From assembly GCA_013043685.1 (NCBI GenBank), contig JABDNT010000002.1:146505-210504 (forward strand): a DNA stretch of 64,000 bases. The letters are read 5' to 3'. The notes below the pieces were generated by a model. The model was not told the origin of the DNA. It worked only from the letters and a program-made list of their open reading frames with translations, and did no database searches. The translations under genes were made by a program, and so were the position numbers. This document shows, in pieces, positions 18,772 to 28,208 of the stretch (positions within the stretch are counted from its first letter, which is position 1; each line of letters begins with the position of its first letter). Source of the stretch: Flavobacteriaceae bacterium (GTDB lineage Bacteria; Bacteroidota; Bacteroidia; Flavobacteriales; Flavobacteriaceae).

Positions 18772-20073
18772 GAGTGAAGTAAATTGTTTCAGCTTGCCGC
18801 GCTTACTTCGGTCTAGGATATCTTTGCGTTCAAATTCCAGTTTTAGATCATTTTCCAGGTACGTATACAAAGCATTTTTTATGGTTTCCGTCTCATTGGC
18901 CGTTAGTTCTCTATCTGAAACATATCTAATTTTAAACCGATCCAAATCCGCTTGCTCAATAACAAATTCCTTTACATTGCCATCGTCCTCTATCACACTC
19001 TTTGTAACATAATAGAAAGTTAATCCCGGGACCGTTTTCCCACCCGGCAATAGGGCCACGTCATTTGTGCGTCCAACCAGTTCTCTTAACACAGGGTCTT
19101 TGAAACCACTCCCGGGCTCAATACTTCCAGTATCTCCTATATCGTATCGTATCATCGGGTGGGCTTTATTGTATAAGGATGTGATCACAATTCTACCTTG
19201 AGTACCATGAGGAACTGGCTGGTCATTTTCGTCCACAATTTCAACGAACAGGGTTTCGCTGTTTAGAACAAATTGGCCCTCAGCATTGGTAAATGCAATG
19301 AGATCCAATTCACTGGCCCCGTATTCGTTAATGACAGGAACACCGAAAATGTTTTCCATAAGCTTCTTGTCGTCGGGATACAACATTTCGCTTGTTACAA
19401 TACAATACTTTAAGGTAGGACAAACATCGGTGAGAGTGATATTTTTTGATTTTAGAAATTTGGCAAAAAGCACTATGGAACTTGTATATCCATTAATGTG
19501 ATCGAATTTTTTACTTCGGAAGTGTTCCAGGAACTGCCCTAATTTGGCTTCGGAAAGATCGAATATTGGAAATCTATACCTTTTCCCCAGCCAATCTTTG
19601 AAGCGTTCTTTCTTGTAACCGATGGTATCCAGGGGAATTCCATAAAATCTCGCCTGATAAGAGGAGTGAAAGTCGATACCAAACCAACCAAACCGATCCA
19701 GGATCTCTGCCCACGTCAGTGCATGACAATAACGGTCTTTAGCAAAAATGAACGGATGTCCGCTGGATCCGGAGGTTTTATTTACGTAAACTTTCTTTTC
19801 ACTAAAACCATGTGAAAGTCGCTCTTTCAACGGTTTCTGAAGGTCGCTTTTTTGCATCACAGGTATCTGGCTCCATTCAACAGTGTTTCTGTCTGCGATG
19901 AATTTCTTGTAGAACGGATTATTGTTTAAATGATAGAAGAGTATGTCCTGTCTGCTGCGAATCACGTATTCCTCGAACTTGTTCTCCGGAATGTCCTTTA
20001 TATCTTCTAATGCACGCTTTGCTTCCGTTATAGGGAAGCCGTTCAGTTTCAATGAAAGTTCGAATAAATTCAA
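18766..20073 (-). CDS. CapK/phenylacetate-CoA ligase-like adenylate-forming enzyme
   Basis: 435 residues of the ANL superfamily, closest in layout to the CapK/coenzyme F390 synthetase group. AMP-binding loop KTSGSSGHP at 99-107, YGASE at 251-255, RYDIGDTG at 309-316, and a C-terminal RGKLKQF near 425-431 that can supply the late catalytic lysine, so the enzyme looks active. Members activate a carboxylic acid as an adenylate, sometimes passing it to a thiol. It faces the polysaccharide operon tail to tail. CapK relatives are common in capsule loci, suggesting addition of an acyl or amino acid group to the polymer, but substrate and acceptor are unknown. Confidence 0.82.
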   Translation of the reverse strand: MNLFELSLKLNGFPITEAKRALEDIKDIPENKFEEYVIRSRQDILFYHLNNNPFYKKFIADRNTVEWSQIPVMQKSDLQKPLKERLSHGFSEKKVYVNKTSGSSGHPFIFAKDRYCHALTWAEILDRFGWFGIDFHSSYQARFYGIPLDTIGYKKERFKDWLGKRYRFPIFDLSEAKLGQFLEHFRSKKFDHINGYTSSIVLFAKFLKSKNITLTDVCPTLKYCIVTSEMLYPDDKKLMENIFGVPVINEYGASELDLIAFTNAEGQFVLNSETLFVEIVDENDQPVPHGTQGRIVITSLYNKAHPMIRYDIGDTGSIEPGSGFKDPVLRELVGRTNDVALLPGGKTVPGLTFYYVTKSVIEDDGNVKEFVIEQADLDRFKIRYVSDRELTANETETIKNALYTYLENDLKLEFERKDILDRSKRGKLKQFTSLL

Positions 20074-20107
20074 CGAGAAATAATTAGGGCTTCAATTTAC
20101 AAACAAT

Positions 20108-20115
20108 TATTTTTG
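20108..20115 (+). promoter_or_regulatory. -7 promoter box upstream of purD
   Basis: TATTTTTG matches TAnnTTTG exactly and lies 23 bp before the purD ATG, giving a leader of roughly 18-20 nt. No convincing -33 TTG. Confidence 0.6.
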
Positions 20116-20138
20116 ATGGCGAATTAAAACTTCACAGC

Positions 20139-21413
20139 ATGAACATTCTTATCCTTGGTTCCGGAGGTCGCGAACACACCTTTGCATATAAAATATCTGA
20201 AAGCGAAAATTGCACAAAGCTCTTTGTAGCTCCCGGTAATGCTGGCACACATGCGATAGCAACCAACCTGCCTATTTCTGTAAATGACTTTGAAGCCATA
20301 CGATCTGCTGTTCTCGAACACAATATTGAAATGGTGATTGTTGGGCCCGAAGATCCGCTGGTAAGCGGCATAGCCGATTACTTTGCCAAAGATGATCGGT
20401 TGAAGGAAGTAATGCTTATCGGACCGTCATCGCGAGGAGCAATGCTGGAAGGAAGTAAAGAAAGGGCCAAGGAGTTTATGATGCGGCACAACATTCCTAC
20501 GGCAGCTTACGCCAGTTTTACCAGGGAAACTCTGGTTGCCGGAAAGAAATTCCTGGACACATTGCAACCGCCCTATGTGCTCAAAGCCGATGGCCTTGCT
20601 GCTGGGAAGGGTGTTCTTATTCTGAATTCACTGGAAGAGGCAAAACATGAACTCGAGAACATGTTAGCGCATAGCAAGTTTGGAGAAGCCAGTACGAAAG
20701 TTGTTATAGAGGAATTCCTGGATGGGATTGAATTAAGTGTCTTCGTGCTTACCGATGGGAAGAATTACAAAATATTGCCAACAGCAAAAGATTATAAGCG
20801 TATAGGTGAAGGCGATACGGGTTTAAATACAGGGGGTATGGGAGCTGTATCACCGGTTCCTTTCGCCGACGAAGAACTGATGCGCAAGATTAAAGAACGT
20901 ATTGTGATCCCCACCGTGAATGGTATTGCCGAAGAAAAGATCGATTACAAAGGATTTATATTTATCGGACTTATAAGGGTGAACAACGAACCATATGTCA
21001 TTGAATACAATGTGCGTATGGGTGATCCGGAAACAGAAGTTGTGCTGCCAAGAATAAAGACAGACCTCGTCGAACTGATGCGAGCAACTTCTCAACAAAA
21101 GCTGGATGAGATTTCCCTTGAAATTGACAAACGCTCCGCTACCACAATCATGGTGGTATCCGGCGGATATCCTGAAGCTTATGATAAAGGAAAAGTAATT
21201 TCAGGAATCTCAGAAATTCAAGACTCTATTGTGTTTCATGCGGGTACCGCTGTTAAAGATGGAGACATAGTCACCAACGGCGGGCGGGTGATCGCCATAA
21301 CTTCACTGGATGAGGATTTCAGAAAAGCCATAAAAAAATCCTACCAAAATATAGAGAAACTATCTTTTGACAGGATGTATTACAGAACCGATATCGGTTT
21401 TGATCTATCCTAA
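20139..21413 (+). CDS. purD: Phosphoribosylamine--glycine ligase (GAR synthetase)
   Basis: Second step of de novo purine synthesis: joins 5-phosphoribosylamine and glycine using ATP. 424 residues, standard length. N-terminal domain starts MNILILGSGGREHTFAYK; the ATP-grasp domain includes KADGLAAGKGV and the signature FIGLIRVNNEPYVIEYNVRMGDPE. ATG start behind a TAnnTTTG promoter. Its 3' end overlaps the end of the small leftward gene by nine bases. Other pur genes are not in the window, which is usual for flavobacteria. Confidence 0.97.
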   Translation: MNILILGSGGREHTFAYKISESENCTKLFVAPGNAGTHAIATNLPISVNDFEAIRSAVLEHNIEMVIVGPEDPLVSGIADYFAKDDRLKEVMLIGPSSRGAMLEGSKERAKEFMMRHNIPTAAYASFTRETLVAGKKFLDTLQPPYVLKADGLAAGKGVLILNSLEEAKHELENMLAHSKFGEASTKVVIEEFLDGIELSVFVLTDGKNYKILPTAKDYKRIGEGDTGLNTGGMGAVSPVPFADEELMRKIKERIVIPTVNGIAEEKIDYKGFIFIGLIRVNNEPYVIEYNVRMGDPETEVVLPRIKTDLVELMRATSQQKLDEISLEIDKRSATTIMVVSGGYPEAYDKGKVISGISEIQDSIVFHAGTAVKDGDIVTNGGRVIAITSLDEDFRKAIKKSYQNIEKLSFDRMYYRTDIGFDLS

Positions 21414-21635
21414 GAAGGAGTGTGAAGTAGAACTGCGGTCTTCCTCTCCCCTGGTGTTCACTTCGGCCAGTTTTCGCATCCAGTAAAAGAAGGCAACCAG
21501 TCCTAAAGCAAAAAACAACCAGCTCATCACATTAGAAATCCACCAACTATCCATCTCGATGGCCCGTAGCGCATCAAACGGGGCGAAAAAATAATCAACA
21601 AATAGTGTTTCTATACCGTAAAAAAAGTCCTTCAT
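21405..21635 (-). CDS. Small membrane protein, DUF6341-like
   Basis: 76 residues from ATG 21635: an N-terminal MKDFFYGIETLFVDYFFAP segment, one membrane helix (about residues 33-52, ending FFYWMRKL) and a polar tail NTRGEEDRSSTSHSFL. Strong resemblance, from memory, to DUF6341 proteins that sit beside purD and a DUF6427 gene in many flavobacteria. An in-frame TTG at 21656 is excluded because it forms part of the -7 promoter box at 21654-21661. Inner-membrane protein of unknown function, divergent from the DUF6427-like gene. Confidence 0.75.
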   Translation of the reverse strand: MKDFFYGIETLFVDYFFAPFDALRAIEMDSWWISNVMSWLFFALGLVAFFYWMRKLAEVNTRGEEDRSSTSHSFLG

Positions 21636-21653
21636 AACTGTATCTTTATACTG

Positions 21654-21661
21654 CAAAAATA
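21654..21661 (-). promoter_or_regulatory. -7 promoter box of the DUF6341-like gene
   Basis: On the minus strand this reads TATTTTTG, an exact TAnnTTTG. It is 18 nt upstream of ATG 21635 and overlaps the alternative TTG start, which decides the start choice. Confidence 0.6.
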
Positions 21662-21674
21662 TAAATTACCCGTA

Positions 21675-22598
21675 ATGCTTACAAGCTTTTTCAGTAAATC
21701 TAATCCGGTTAATTTTTTAATACTGGGGGCGGTGATGGTAATTGCGTATATAATATATCAATTTACCACCCTTAATTCGGGGTTAGAATTGCTTGATATA
21801 ATTGGTGTGATCGCAATTTCAGCATTGCTGGTTTTTACAATCTTGTTATTGGATTTTATTGTGAGAAAGAACAATCTTACTCGCAAGAATACTTTGTCGG
21901 TTTTCATTTTTATAGCTTTTACACTGATGGTGCCTTCAGTATTCGGGAATACTGAAATATTAATAGCAGTAGTCTGCTGTCTTTTTGCTATGAGAAGGGT
22001 TTTCAGTTTTACTTCTGAAAAAAACACGGAAAAGAAGATCCTTGACGCTTCCCTGTGGTTGTTACTGGCAAGTTTTTTTTATTTCTACAGCTTCTTGTTT
22101 TTTGCCGCAGTGTATTTTGCGATCCTGCGTAATCCAAAGACAAGCTTCAGATTTTTATTTATTCCTCCCATCGCCATATTAGCTGCATTTAGCATTGCAA
22201 CCTCTTATTTTTATCTCACTGAAAATTCATTCGATTGGTTCTGGAGTATTGTTACTCCCGTTGGTCTGGATTTTTCTGCCTATAATTCTTTTGGGTTACT
22301 GATTCCTTCAGCCCTATTTCTAAGTGCAATCTTTTGGATAGGGCTGTATCGATTATTCAAGGTTAGCCGTATTATGCGGAAAGAACGCCCGAATTTCGTT
22401 GTTTTGCTTGTAATCCTGGTATGCTCGGTAGCAGTGTCGATCGTGTCTCCACAAAAGGACGGCAGCGAATTGTATTTTCTAATTTCGCCTCTCGCGATCA
22501 CGATGGCAGATTACATTGAAAACCGGGAAGAGAAATACATAAGTGAAATTTTCATATGGGTATTAATGCTTTTGCCAGTGGCGCTTATTTTCATGTAA
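21675..22598 (+). CDS. Polytopic membrane protein, DUF6427-like
   Basis: 307 residues with about eight membrane segments spread over the whole length and only short polar loops, starting MLTSFFSKSNPVNFLILG. The N-terminal FFSKSNPVNFLILG stretch and its location next to purD and the DUF6341-like gene match a Bacteroidota family known as DUF6427. Function unknown; the two DUF genes are probably linked since they are usually neighbours. ATG at 21675, divergent from the previous gene with 39 bp between the starts. Confidence 0.75.
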   Translation: MLTSFFSKSNPVNFLILGAVMVIAYIIYQFTTLNSGLELLDIIGVIAISALLVFTILLLDFIVRKNNLTRKNTLSVFIFIAFTLMVPSVFGNTEILIAVVCCLFAMRRVFSFTSEKNTEKKILDASLWLLLASFFYFYSFLFFAAVYFAILRNPKTSFRFLFIPPIAILAAFSIATSYFYLTENSFDWFWSIVTPVGLDFSAYNSFGLLIPSALFLSAIFWIGLYRLFKVSRIMRKERPNFVVLLVILVCSVAVSIVSPQKDGSELYFLISPLAITMADYIENREEKYISEIFIWVLMLLPVALIFM

Positions 22599-22639
22599 TC
22601 TGCACCTTTTATTTTTGGTATTAAACAGATGAAATATAA

Positions 22640-22647
22640 TACCTTTG
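22640..22647 (+). promoter_or_regulatory. -7 promoter box upstream of the DUF4254 gene
   Basis: TACCTTTG, an exact TAnnTTTG, with a TTTG 22 nt upstream (22614-22617) as possible -33 element. Leader of about 40 nt before ATG 22693. Confidence 0.65.
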
Positions 22648-22692
22648 CAGTCAGTAGCGGAGTTAGACTCTGTATTTTAAATTCAGCACCAA

Positions 22693-23301
22693 ATGTTTAG
22701 TGATAAAGCGAACCAGATATTTCAGAAAGTTATAGAATTCTATCATGTTTTAGATAGAGTAGATCAACCATTTAGTAATCCTTACGATAATGAATCTCAA
22801 CTTATTGAGCATTTATTATACAGAAAATGTTGGATCGATACGGTACAGTGGCATTATGAGGATATAATCCGCGACCCGAATATTGATCCTGACGCAGCAT
22901 TGACCCTTAAACGCAAGATCGATGCCTCCAATCAGGATCGAACCGATACCGTTGAATATATTGACGGCTATTTCCTTGATAAATACAGAGATGTAACACC
23001 GCAGGAGAATGCAACTATCAATACCGAAAGTCCTGCCTGGGGAATAGACAGGCTGTCAATTTTGGCGCTGAAGATATATCACATGAATGAAGAAGCCAGC
23101 CGCACCGACGCCAGCCCGGAACATATTAATGCGTGTAAGGCCAAGCTCGATATACTATTAGAGCAGCGGGAGGATCTAAGTACTGCAATTGACCAACTGC
23201 TGTATGATATCTCAGAGGGATCGAAGTATATGAAAGTCTATAAACAGATGAAGATGTACAACGACGATGAGATGAATCCTGTACTGCGTAACCAGAAATA
23301 G
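22693..23301 (+). CDS. DUF4254 family protein
   Basis: 202 residues, soluble and mostly helical, with no signal peptide. The pattern ESQLIEHLLYRKCWIDTVQWHYEDIIRDP and the following KRKIDASNQDRTDTVEYID is typical of DUF4254, a Bacteroidota family usually found immediately upstream of a family 9 glycosyltransferase, as it is here (60 bp). That association suggests a role in lipopolysaccharide core assembly, but no activity is known. Own TAnnTTTG promoter upstream; the glycosyltransferase probably belongs to the same transcript. Confidence 0.82.
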   Translation: MFSDKANQIFQKVIEFYHVLDRVDQPFSNPYDNESQLIEHLLYRKCWIDTVQWHYEDIIRDPNIDPDAALTLKRKIDASNQDRTDTVEYIDGYFLDKYRDVTPQENATINTESPAWGIDRLSILALKIYHMNEEASRTDASPEHINACKAKLDILLEQREDLSTAIDQLLYDISEGSKYMKVYKQMKMYNDDEMNPVLRNQK

Positions 23302-23361
23302 GATGATTTAAGTTGAATTCCATACCTCCTGTGGCAATTCATTCGTTATTAAAAAGGTTCC

Positions 23362-24399
23362 ATGACATTGCCAACTCACATACTTGTAATCCGATTCTCT
23401 GCCTTGGGCGATGTCGCAATGACGGTTCCTGTTCTCAGAGTGGTAACTGCGGCATATCCGGAAATCAAAATTACGGTAGTATCGAAAAATCAATATGCTC
23501 CTCTTTTCGATGATGTTCCCGGAGTCCAGTTTTTAGAGGCCGATGTTTATGGCAGGCACAAGGGTTTCGGGCTATTTAAATTAGCTTCTGAAGCTAAAGA
23601 ATTGGGCATCGATGCGGTTGCCGACCTTCACAATGTGATCAGATCGAAAATTGTTCGCTCTACGTTGTGGGGTAGAGGTATAAAGACAACGGCTATTGAC
23701 AAGGGCCGTGCAGAAAAGAAAAAATTGACCGTCGGTCAGAACCGGGAGTTGGCCCCATTAAAATCCACCCACCAAAGGTATGCAGACGTCTTCATGGAGC
23801 TTGGTTTAAAGATCGATCTGGACACTCATGTGTTTCCTGCTGCGAAGGATATTTCGCCACGTATTCATCATTTCTTCGGCTCACAGCCAAAAAAAGCTAT
23901 TGGGATCGCACCATTTGCAGCTTACACCAGCAAAATGTATCCACTCCAAATGATGAAAGAAGTAATCGCGAGATTAGATTCCCTGGGTGATTATAAAATA
24001 TTTCTTCTTGGTGCCGGAGCAGAAGAAGCAGACATCCTTAAAAGCATAGAGTTGGAGCATAAAAATGTGTTGAATGTTGCCGATCAGCTTACATTTGGTG
24101 AAGAATTATCCCTTATTTCAAATCTAGACTTGATGGTTTCAATGGATAGTAGTAACGGACACCTTGCTGCCATGTATGGAGTACCGGTTATTACCATGTG
24201 GGGGGTTACTCATCCTTGCCTTGGGTTCACACCATTTGAGCAACCAGCTGAAAACCAATTGTTAACCGATCGGGAGAAATTTCCTTTAATCCCAACATCG
24301 GTATATGGAAATTCATTCCCTGTAGGGTATGAAAACGCCATGGAAACCATCACACCTTCAGTGGTGATAGCAAAGATCCAGGAAATTATTGAACATTAA
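23362..24399 (+). CDS. Glycosyltransferase family 9 (heptosyltransferase-like)
   Basis: 345 residues of the ADP-heptose:LPS heptosyltransferase family. N-terminal ILVIRFSALGDVAMTVPVL is the family signature; IAPFAAYTSKMYPLQ and MDSSNGHLAAMYGVPVITMWGVTHP form the donor site in the C-terminal half, with the conserved D-S-N-H series. Expected to add heptose or a related sugar to the LPS inner core at the cytoplasmic face. The acceptor in this organism is unknown. Follows DUF4254; its last four bases overlap the end of the convergent reductase gene. Confidence 0.9.
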   Translation: MTLPTHILVIRFSALGDVAMTVPVLRVVTAAYPEIKITVVSKNQYAPLFDDVPGVQFLEADVYGRHKGFGLFKLASEAKELGIDAVADLHNVIRSKIVRSTLWGRGIKTTAIDKGRAEKKKLTVGQNRELAPLKSTHQRYADVFMELGLKIDLDTHVFPAAKDISPRIHHFFGSQPKKAIGIAPFAAYTSKMYPLQMMKEVIARLDSLGDYKIFLLGAGAEEADILKSIELEHKNVLNVADQLTFGEELSLISNLDLMVSMDSSNGHLAAMYGVPVITMWGVTHPCLGFTPFEQPAENQLLTDREKFPLIPTSVYGNSFPVGYENAMETITPSVVIAKIQEIIEH

Positions 24400-25445
24400 A
24401 CATCATCATAATCGATACTCAGGGTAGGTGAGCTTGGATGTGCCTGGCAGGTAAGAATAAGGCCCTCGGCAATTTCATCATCCGTGAGTATTTGGTTCTT
24501 GCGCATTTCGGCTTTGCCACCTGTTATTCTTGCGATACAGGTACTGCAAATACCACCTTGACAGCTGTAAGGCGCATCCAGGCCGTGGTCCAAACTCGCT
24601 TGCAGTACAGAAGTGTCCTGTGGCATGGTAAAAGTTTCGGTTTCGTCATCAAGAGTTATCGTAACCTTAGTAAACCCTTCATGGGCTTCCTCCAGCTCAC
24701 CTTCTTCCGTAGTAGTGAAGAGTTCGAAGTGAATGTTCTCTTTACGGGCTCCTTTTTCCTGAAGCAATTCTGAAATCGAATGAATCATCTCTTCAGGACC
24801 ACATAGATAATACGCATCAAATTCGTCCTGAACTAATTTGTTTTTTAGCAGGTAATTAACAGTAGACCTATCTATTCGGCCTGTAAGACCAACGTCCTCC
24901 TTCCGGCGGCTGAAGATATATTCAGCAAAGAAGCGCTCGGGATATAATGCCTTTAACTGAGCAATCTCATTGGCGAACATGGTTTCTTCCAGCGATTGAT
25001 TGCCATAGATCAAAGAGAACGTGCTGTTCGGTTCCTCTTCAAGTGCCGTGGTAATAATTGAAAGAACGGGAGTTATGCCGCTGCCGGCCGCAAGGGCAAG
25101 ATAATTCCATGCATGAGAAGGATCGGGCATAAGCACAAAATTTCCTTCAGGGGGCATCACTTCAAGAGTATCTCCTGTTTTGAGATCTACATTGGCATAG
25201 GGAGAGAATGCCCCATTCTTTACTTTCTTTATTCCAATGCTTAGCTTTCCACTTCCCGGACTGCTGCATATAGAATACGCTCGACGTATCTCCGAGCCGT
25301 TGTGCCTGTGTTTTATCGTGACGTATTGTCCGGCGGTATACTCGAACTCCTTAACAAGTTCATCGGGAATTTTGAAAGTGATACAAACAGAATTTGGGGT
25401 TTCTTTTCGTACCTCGGAAATTTTCAGCAGATGGAAATCGCTCAT
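24396..25445 (-). CDS. Flavin/[2Fe-2S] oxidoreductase, PaaE-like ferredoxin-NADP reductase
   Basis: 349 residues from ATG 25445. N-terminal FAD domain with RRAYSICSSPG; NAD(P) domain with LAAGSGITPVLSII and YLCGPEEMI; C-terminal plant-type ferredoxin domain with Cys-x4-Cys-x2-Cys (SCQGGICSTC) and the fourth cysteine in ILTCQAHP. This is the PaaE/Hmp-like order used by phenylacetyl-CoA epoxidase reductase and other oxygenase or desaturase partners. No oxygenase lies nearby, so the electron acceptor is open. The TTG at 25463 is part of the promoter box and is rejected as start. Confidence 0.9.
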   Translation of the reverse strand: MSDFHLLKISEVRKETPNSVCITFKIPDELVKEFEYTAGQYVTIKHRHNGSEIRRAYSICSSPGSGKLSIGIKKVKNGAFSPYANVDLKTGDTLEVMPPEGNFVLMPDPSHAWNYLALAAGSGITPVLSIITTALEEEPNSTFSLIYGNQSLEETMFANEIAQLKALYPERFFAEYIFSRRKEDVGLTGRIDRSTVNYLLKNKLVQDEFDAYYLCGPEEMIHSISELLQEKGARKENIHFELFTTTEEGELEEAHEGFTKVTITLDDETETFTMPQDTSVLQASLDHGLDAPYSCQGGICSTCIARITGGKAEMRKNQILTDDEIAEGLILTCQAHPSSPTLSIDYDDV

Positions 25446-25460
25446 GGCATCATTTTTTTG

Positions 25461-25468
25461 CAAAAATA
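25461..25468 (-). promoter_or_regulatory. -7 promoter box of the PaaE-like gene
   Basis: Minus strand reads TATTTTTG, exact TAnnTTTG, 15 nt before ATG 25445. It contains the in-frame TTG that would otherwise give a longer protein. Confidence 0.6.
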
Positions 25469-25634
25469 CGAATCCTAAAATTTAAATTAGAGGTGAGAAC
25501 CTGCAATATCACTGAAATTTCCGCTATTTCCGAGCACAGATATTAAAAAGAAATGTATTTTTACGGTTCGATTCTTATTTTACATACTAAAAGCTAAGGT
25601 TTTAAGTTAGAATATCATATAAACCGAAACTATT

Positions 25635-28178
25635 TTGAAGGGCATATATAAAATTACCATTTTCTTACTGGCTGTCATTTTACTCGCTGCCTGTTCACGA
25701 AAGAAAAACACTTTTTTAAGCAGGAATTATCATGCCGTAACCGGGGAGTATAATGCCCTCTACAATGGAGGTGTTGCTTTGGAATCAGGAAAGCAGGAAC
25801 TTGCGCTTACATACAGGGATAATTTCTGGGAGATACTTCCCGTGGAGAGGTTCGAACTAGAGGATGACAAGAGTCTGCCGGGAGAGTCTCAGAATCCCGA
25901 TTTCAATCGAGCAGAAGAAAAAGCAGCTAAAGCCATTCAGAAGCATTCCATTTATCTCGATGGGAAAGAGTATAATCCACAGATCGATGAAGCATATATG
26001 ATGCTTGGAAAGGCACGTTATTTCGATAAGCGTTTTATTCCTGCCCTGGATGCATTTAATTTTATCCTGAACAAATATCCAACCAGTAACAATATTAACC
26101 GGGCAAAGGTTTGGAAGGCGAAGTCCAATATTCGCCTGAACAATGAAGATATTGCCATAGAGAATCTTAAGAAAATGATGAAGACTGAAGAGCTGGACGA
26201 CGAGGAACTCGCAGAATCTTCGGTGATCCTGGCCCAGGCTTTTGTCAACCTGGACTCTATAGACGCTGCTCTTCCTTACATCAAACTTGCATCTGAATAT
26301 ACCCGCGACAACGAATTACGAGGACGGTATGCATATATTAAGGGTCAGATCTATAATCGTCTTGACCTTAAAGACAGTGCCAATATGGCTTTCGATGAGG
26401 TTATCGAACTGAATCGAAAATCTCCTCGTGTGTACATGATCAATGCCTATATTGAAAAGGCCCGAAACTTTAACTACGATAAGGAAGACCGTGTCGCCTT
26501 CCTGGAATTACTCTTCGACCTTGAGGAGAACCGCGAGAACAGACCTTTCCTGGATCGGATATACAACCAGATTGGAGAATACTATAAGAGCACTGAGAAT
26601 ATTGATACGGCGATAATCTATTACAATAAATCCATTAAGAATTACAAGGATGACCGTGTCATGCAATCTGTGAATTATTCTACGCTCGCCGAGATCAATT
26701 TTGATAAGGCCTTGTACAAGAGAGCTGGTGATTACTATGATAGTACCTTAACTTTTATGGATCCTAAAACGCGCCCATGGAGGCGTGTTAAAAAGAAGCG
26801 CGAGAATCTGGATGATGTTATAAAATATGAGGACATCGCAACGCTTAATGATAGTGTCCTTCGATTGGCAAACATGAGTGAGTCCGAGCAATTGGCTTTC
26901 TTTACCGAATATACCGACAGGTTAAAACAAAAAGCAATTGATGATTCAATAGCAGCGGTTAAACTGGAAAAACAGATCGCTAATAACGAGTTTTACCAAA
27001 AGAACAAAACCGGGAATAATAAGGAGCAAAGCGGAGGAAAATTCTATTTCTACAACTCAACAACGGTTGCTTATGGGAAACAGGAATTCAGAAGGATCTG
27101 GGGGGACAGAAAACTAGAGGATAACTGGCGTAGATCCGACAGGAAAACGTCAGGCATCACTGAAGAAGTGGTGGTTGAGGAGGATACTCCCATTTCGGAA
27201 AACGAACGCTTTAAGCCGGAAACGTATATCGCATTAATTCCAAGTGACGAAAAGGTGATCGACAGTCTTACGAAAGAACGGAATTTTGCCTACTACCAGT
27301 TAGGTCTCATTTACAAGGTAAAGTTTAAGGAATATGGCCTGGCTGCAAACCGACTTGAGAAACTGCTTACGTATAACCCGGAAGATCGATTAATTCTTCC
27401 GTCTAAATACAATTTGTATAAGATCTATCAACAATTGGAACGTCCTGCGCTGGCAGATAAATACAAAAATGATATTATTAACAATCATCCGGAATCTCGC
27501 TATGCGGAGATATTATTGAACCCCGATGCGATGCTGGCCACGGATGAATCAAGCCCGGAATTCAAGTATAAGGCTCTGTATGCTGAATTTGAAGCTCAAA
27601 ATTATCAGCAAGTGATCGAAACGGCCGAAGAGTACATCACACTATACAACGGTAATGACATAATACCCAAACTGGAGATGCTGAAGGCGACAGCACTCGC
27701 AAGACAGGATGGCTTTGAGGCTTACAAGAAGGCCTTGAATTTCATTTCACTCAATTATCCGAATTCTGAAGAGGGTAAAAAAGCCCAGGAGATTTTCTCC
27801 ACGGTATTACCAAAATTGGCTGTAAAGGATTTTGTGCCAGATGACGCCAGCGAGGAATGGAAAGTGGTATATGAATTTAATGTTACTGAAAGAGAATCTG
27901 CTGAAAAGCTTACCGAAAAACTTGATAAATTCCTAACGGAAAGAAGATACGACACCGAAATGTCTACTTCTATAGATTACTACAATCCGGAAACTATACT
28001 CGTGATCATTCACGGACTGAACACTAAACTTGGTGCCAGAGGCATAGCCGAGGTACTCAATGAAGACAAGAAATATAAAATTAAAAAACCATTTTTCGAA
28101 ATATCATCTCCCAATTACAAGATCGTTCAGATACATAAAAACCTGGATGAGTATTTGAAAGCTGATACTGTCGAATAG
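25635..28178 (+). CDS. sprE: Type IX secretion / gliding motility lipoprotein SprE (PorW)
   Basis: 847 residues. Lipoprotein signal with lipobox LLAAC (Cys20), followed by TPR-like helical repeats through about residues 100-400 and 560-740 with a charged, low-complexity linker (KKNKTGNNKEQSGG) near 465. The start SRKKNTFLSRNYHAVTGEYNALYNG is characteristic of SprE/PorW, required for type IX secretion and gliding in Flavobacterium johnsoniae and Porphyromonas gingivalis, where it links the outer-membrane translocon to the inner-membrane motor. TTG start at 25635. Supports an active type IX system, consistent with the sorting-domain protease at 41351-44089 and GldH at 54652. Confidence 0.9.
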   Translation: MKGIYKITIFLLAVILLAACSRKKNTFLSRNYHAVTGEYNALYNGGVALESGKQELALTYRDNFWEILPVERFELEDDKSLPGESQNPDFNRAEEKAAKAIQKHSIYLDGKEYNPQIDEAYMMLGKARYFDKRFIPALDAFNFILNKYPTSNNINRAKVWKAKSNIRLNNEDIAIENLKKMMKTEELDDEELAESSVILAQAFVNLDSIDAALPYIKLASEYTRDNELRGRYAYIKGQIYNRLDLKDSANMAFDEVIELNRKSPRVYMINAYIEKARNFNYDKEDRVAFLELLFDLEENRENRPFLDRIYNQIGEYYKSTENIDTAIIYYNKSIKNYKDDRVMQSVNYSTLAEINFDKALYKRAGDYYDSTLTFMDPKTRPWRRVKKKRENLDDVIKYEDIATLNDSVLRLANMSESEQLAFFTEYTDRLKQKAIDDSIAAVKLEKQIANNEFYQKNKTGNNKEQSGGKFYFYNSTTVAYGKQEFRRIWGDRKLEDNWRRSDRKTSGITEEVVVEEDTPISENERFKPETYIALIPSDEKVIDSLTKERNFAYYQLGLIYKVKFKEYGLAANRLEKLLTYNPEDRLILPSKYNLYKIYQQLERPALADKYKNDIINNHPESRYAEILLNPDAMLATDESSPEFKYKALYAEFEAQNYQQVIETAEEYITLYNGNDIIPKLEMLKATALARQDGFEAYKKALNFISLNYPNSEEGKKAQEIFSTVLPKLAVKDFVPDDASEEWKVVYEFNVTERESAEKLTEKLDKFLTERRYDTEMSTSIDYYNPETILVIIHGLNTKLGARGIAEVLNEDKKYKIKKPFFEISSPNYKIVQIHKNLDEYLKADTVE

Positions 28179-28208
28179 AAAACGTTAATCCCCACTAATA
28201 AACTAACT

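Noticed and set aside
21654..21656. In-frame TTG start for the DUF6341-like gene
   Set aside because: Part of the -7 box at 21654-21661; the family N terminus begins at ATG 21635.
25461..25463. In-frame TTG start for the PaaE-like reductase
   Set aside because: The TTG forms the end of the exact -7 promoter box at 25461-25468; ATG 25445 is used instead.
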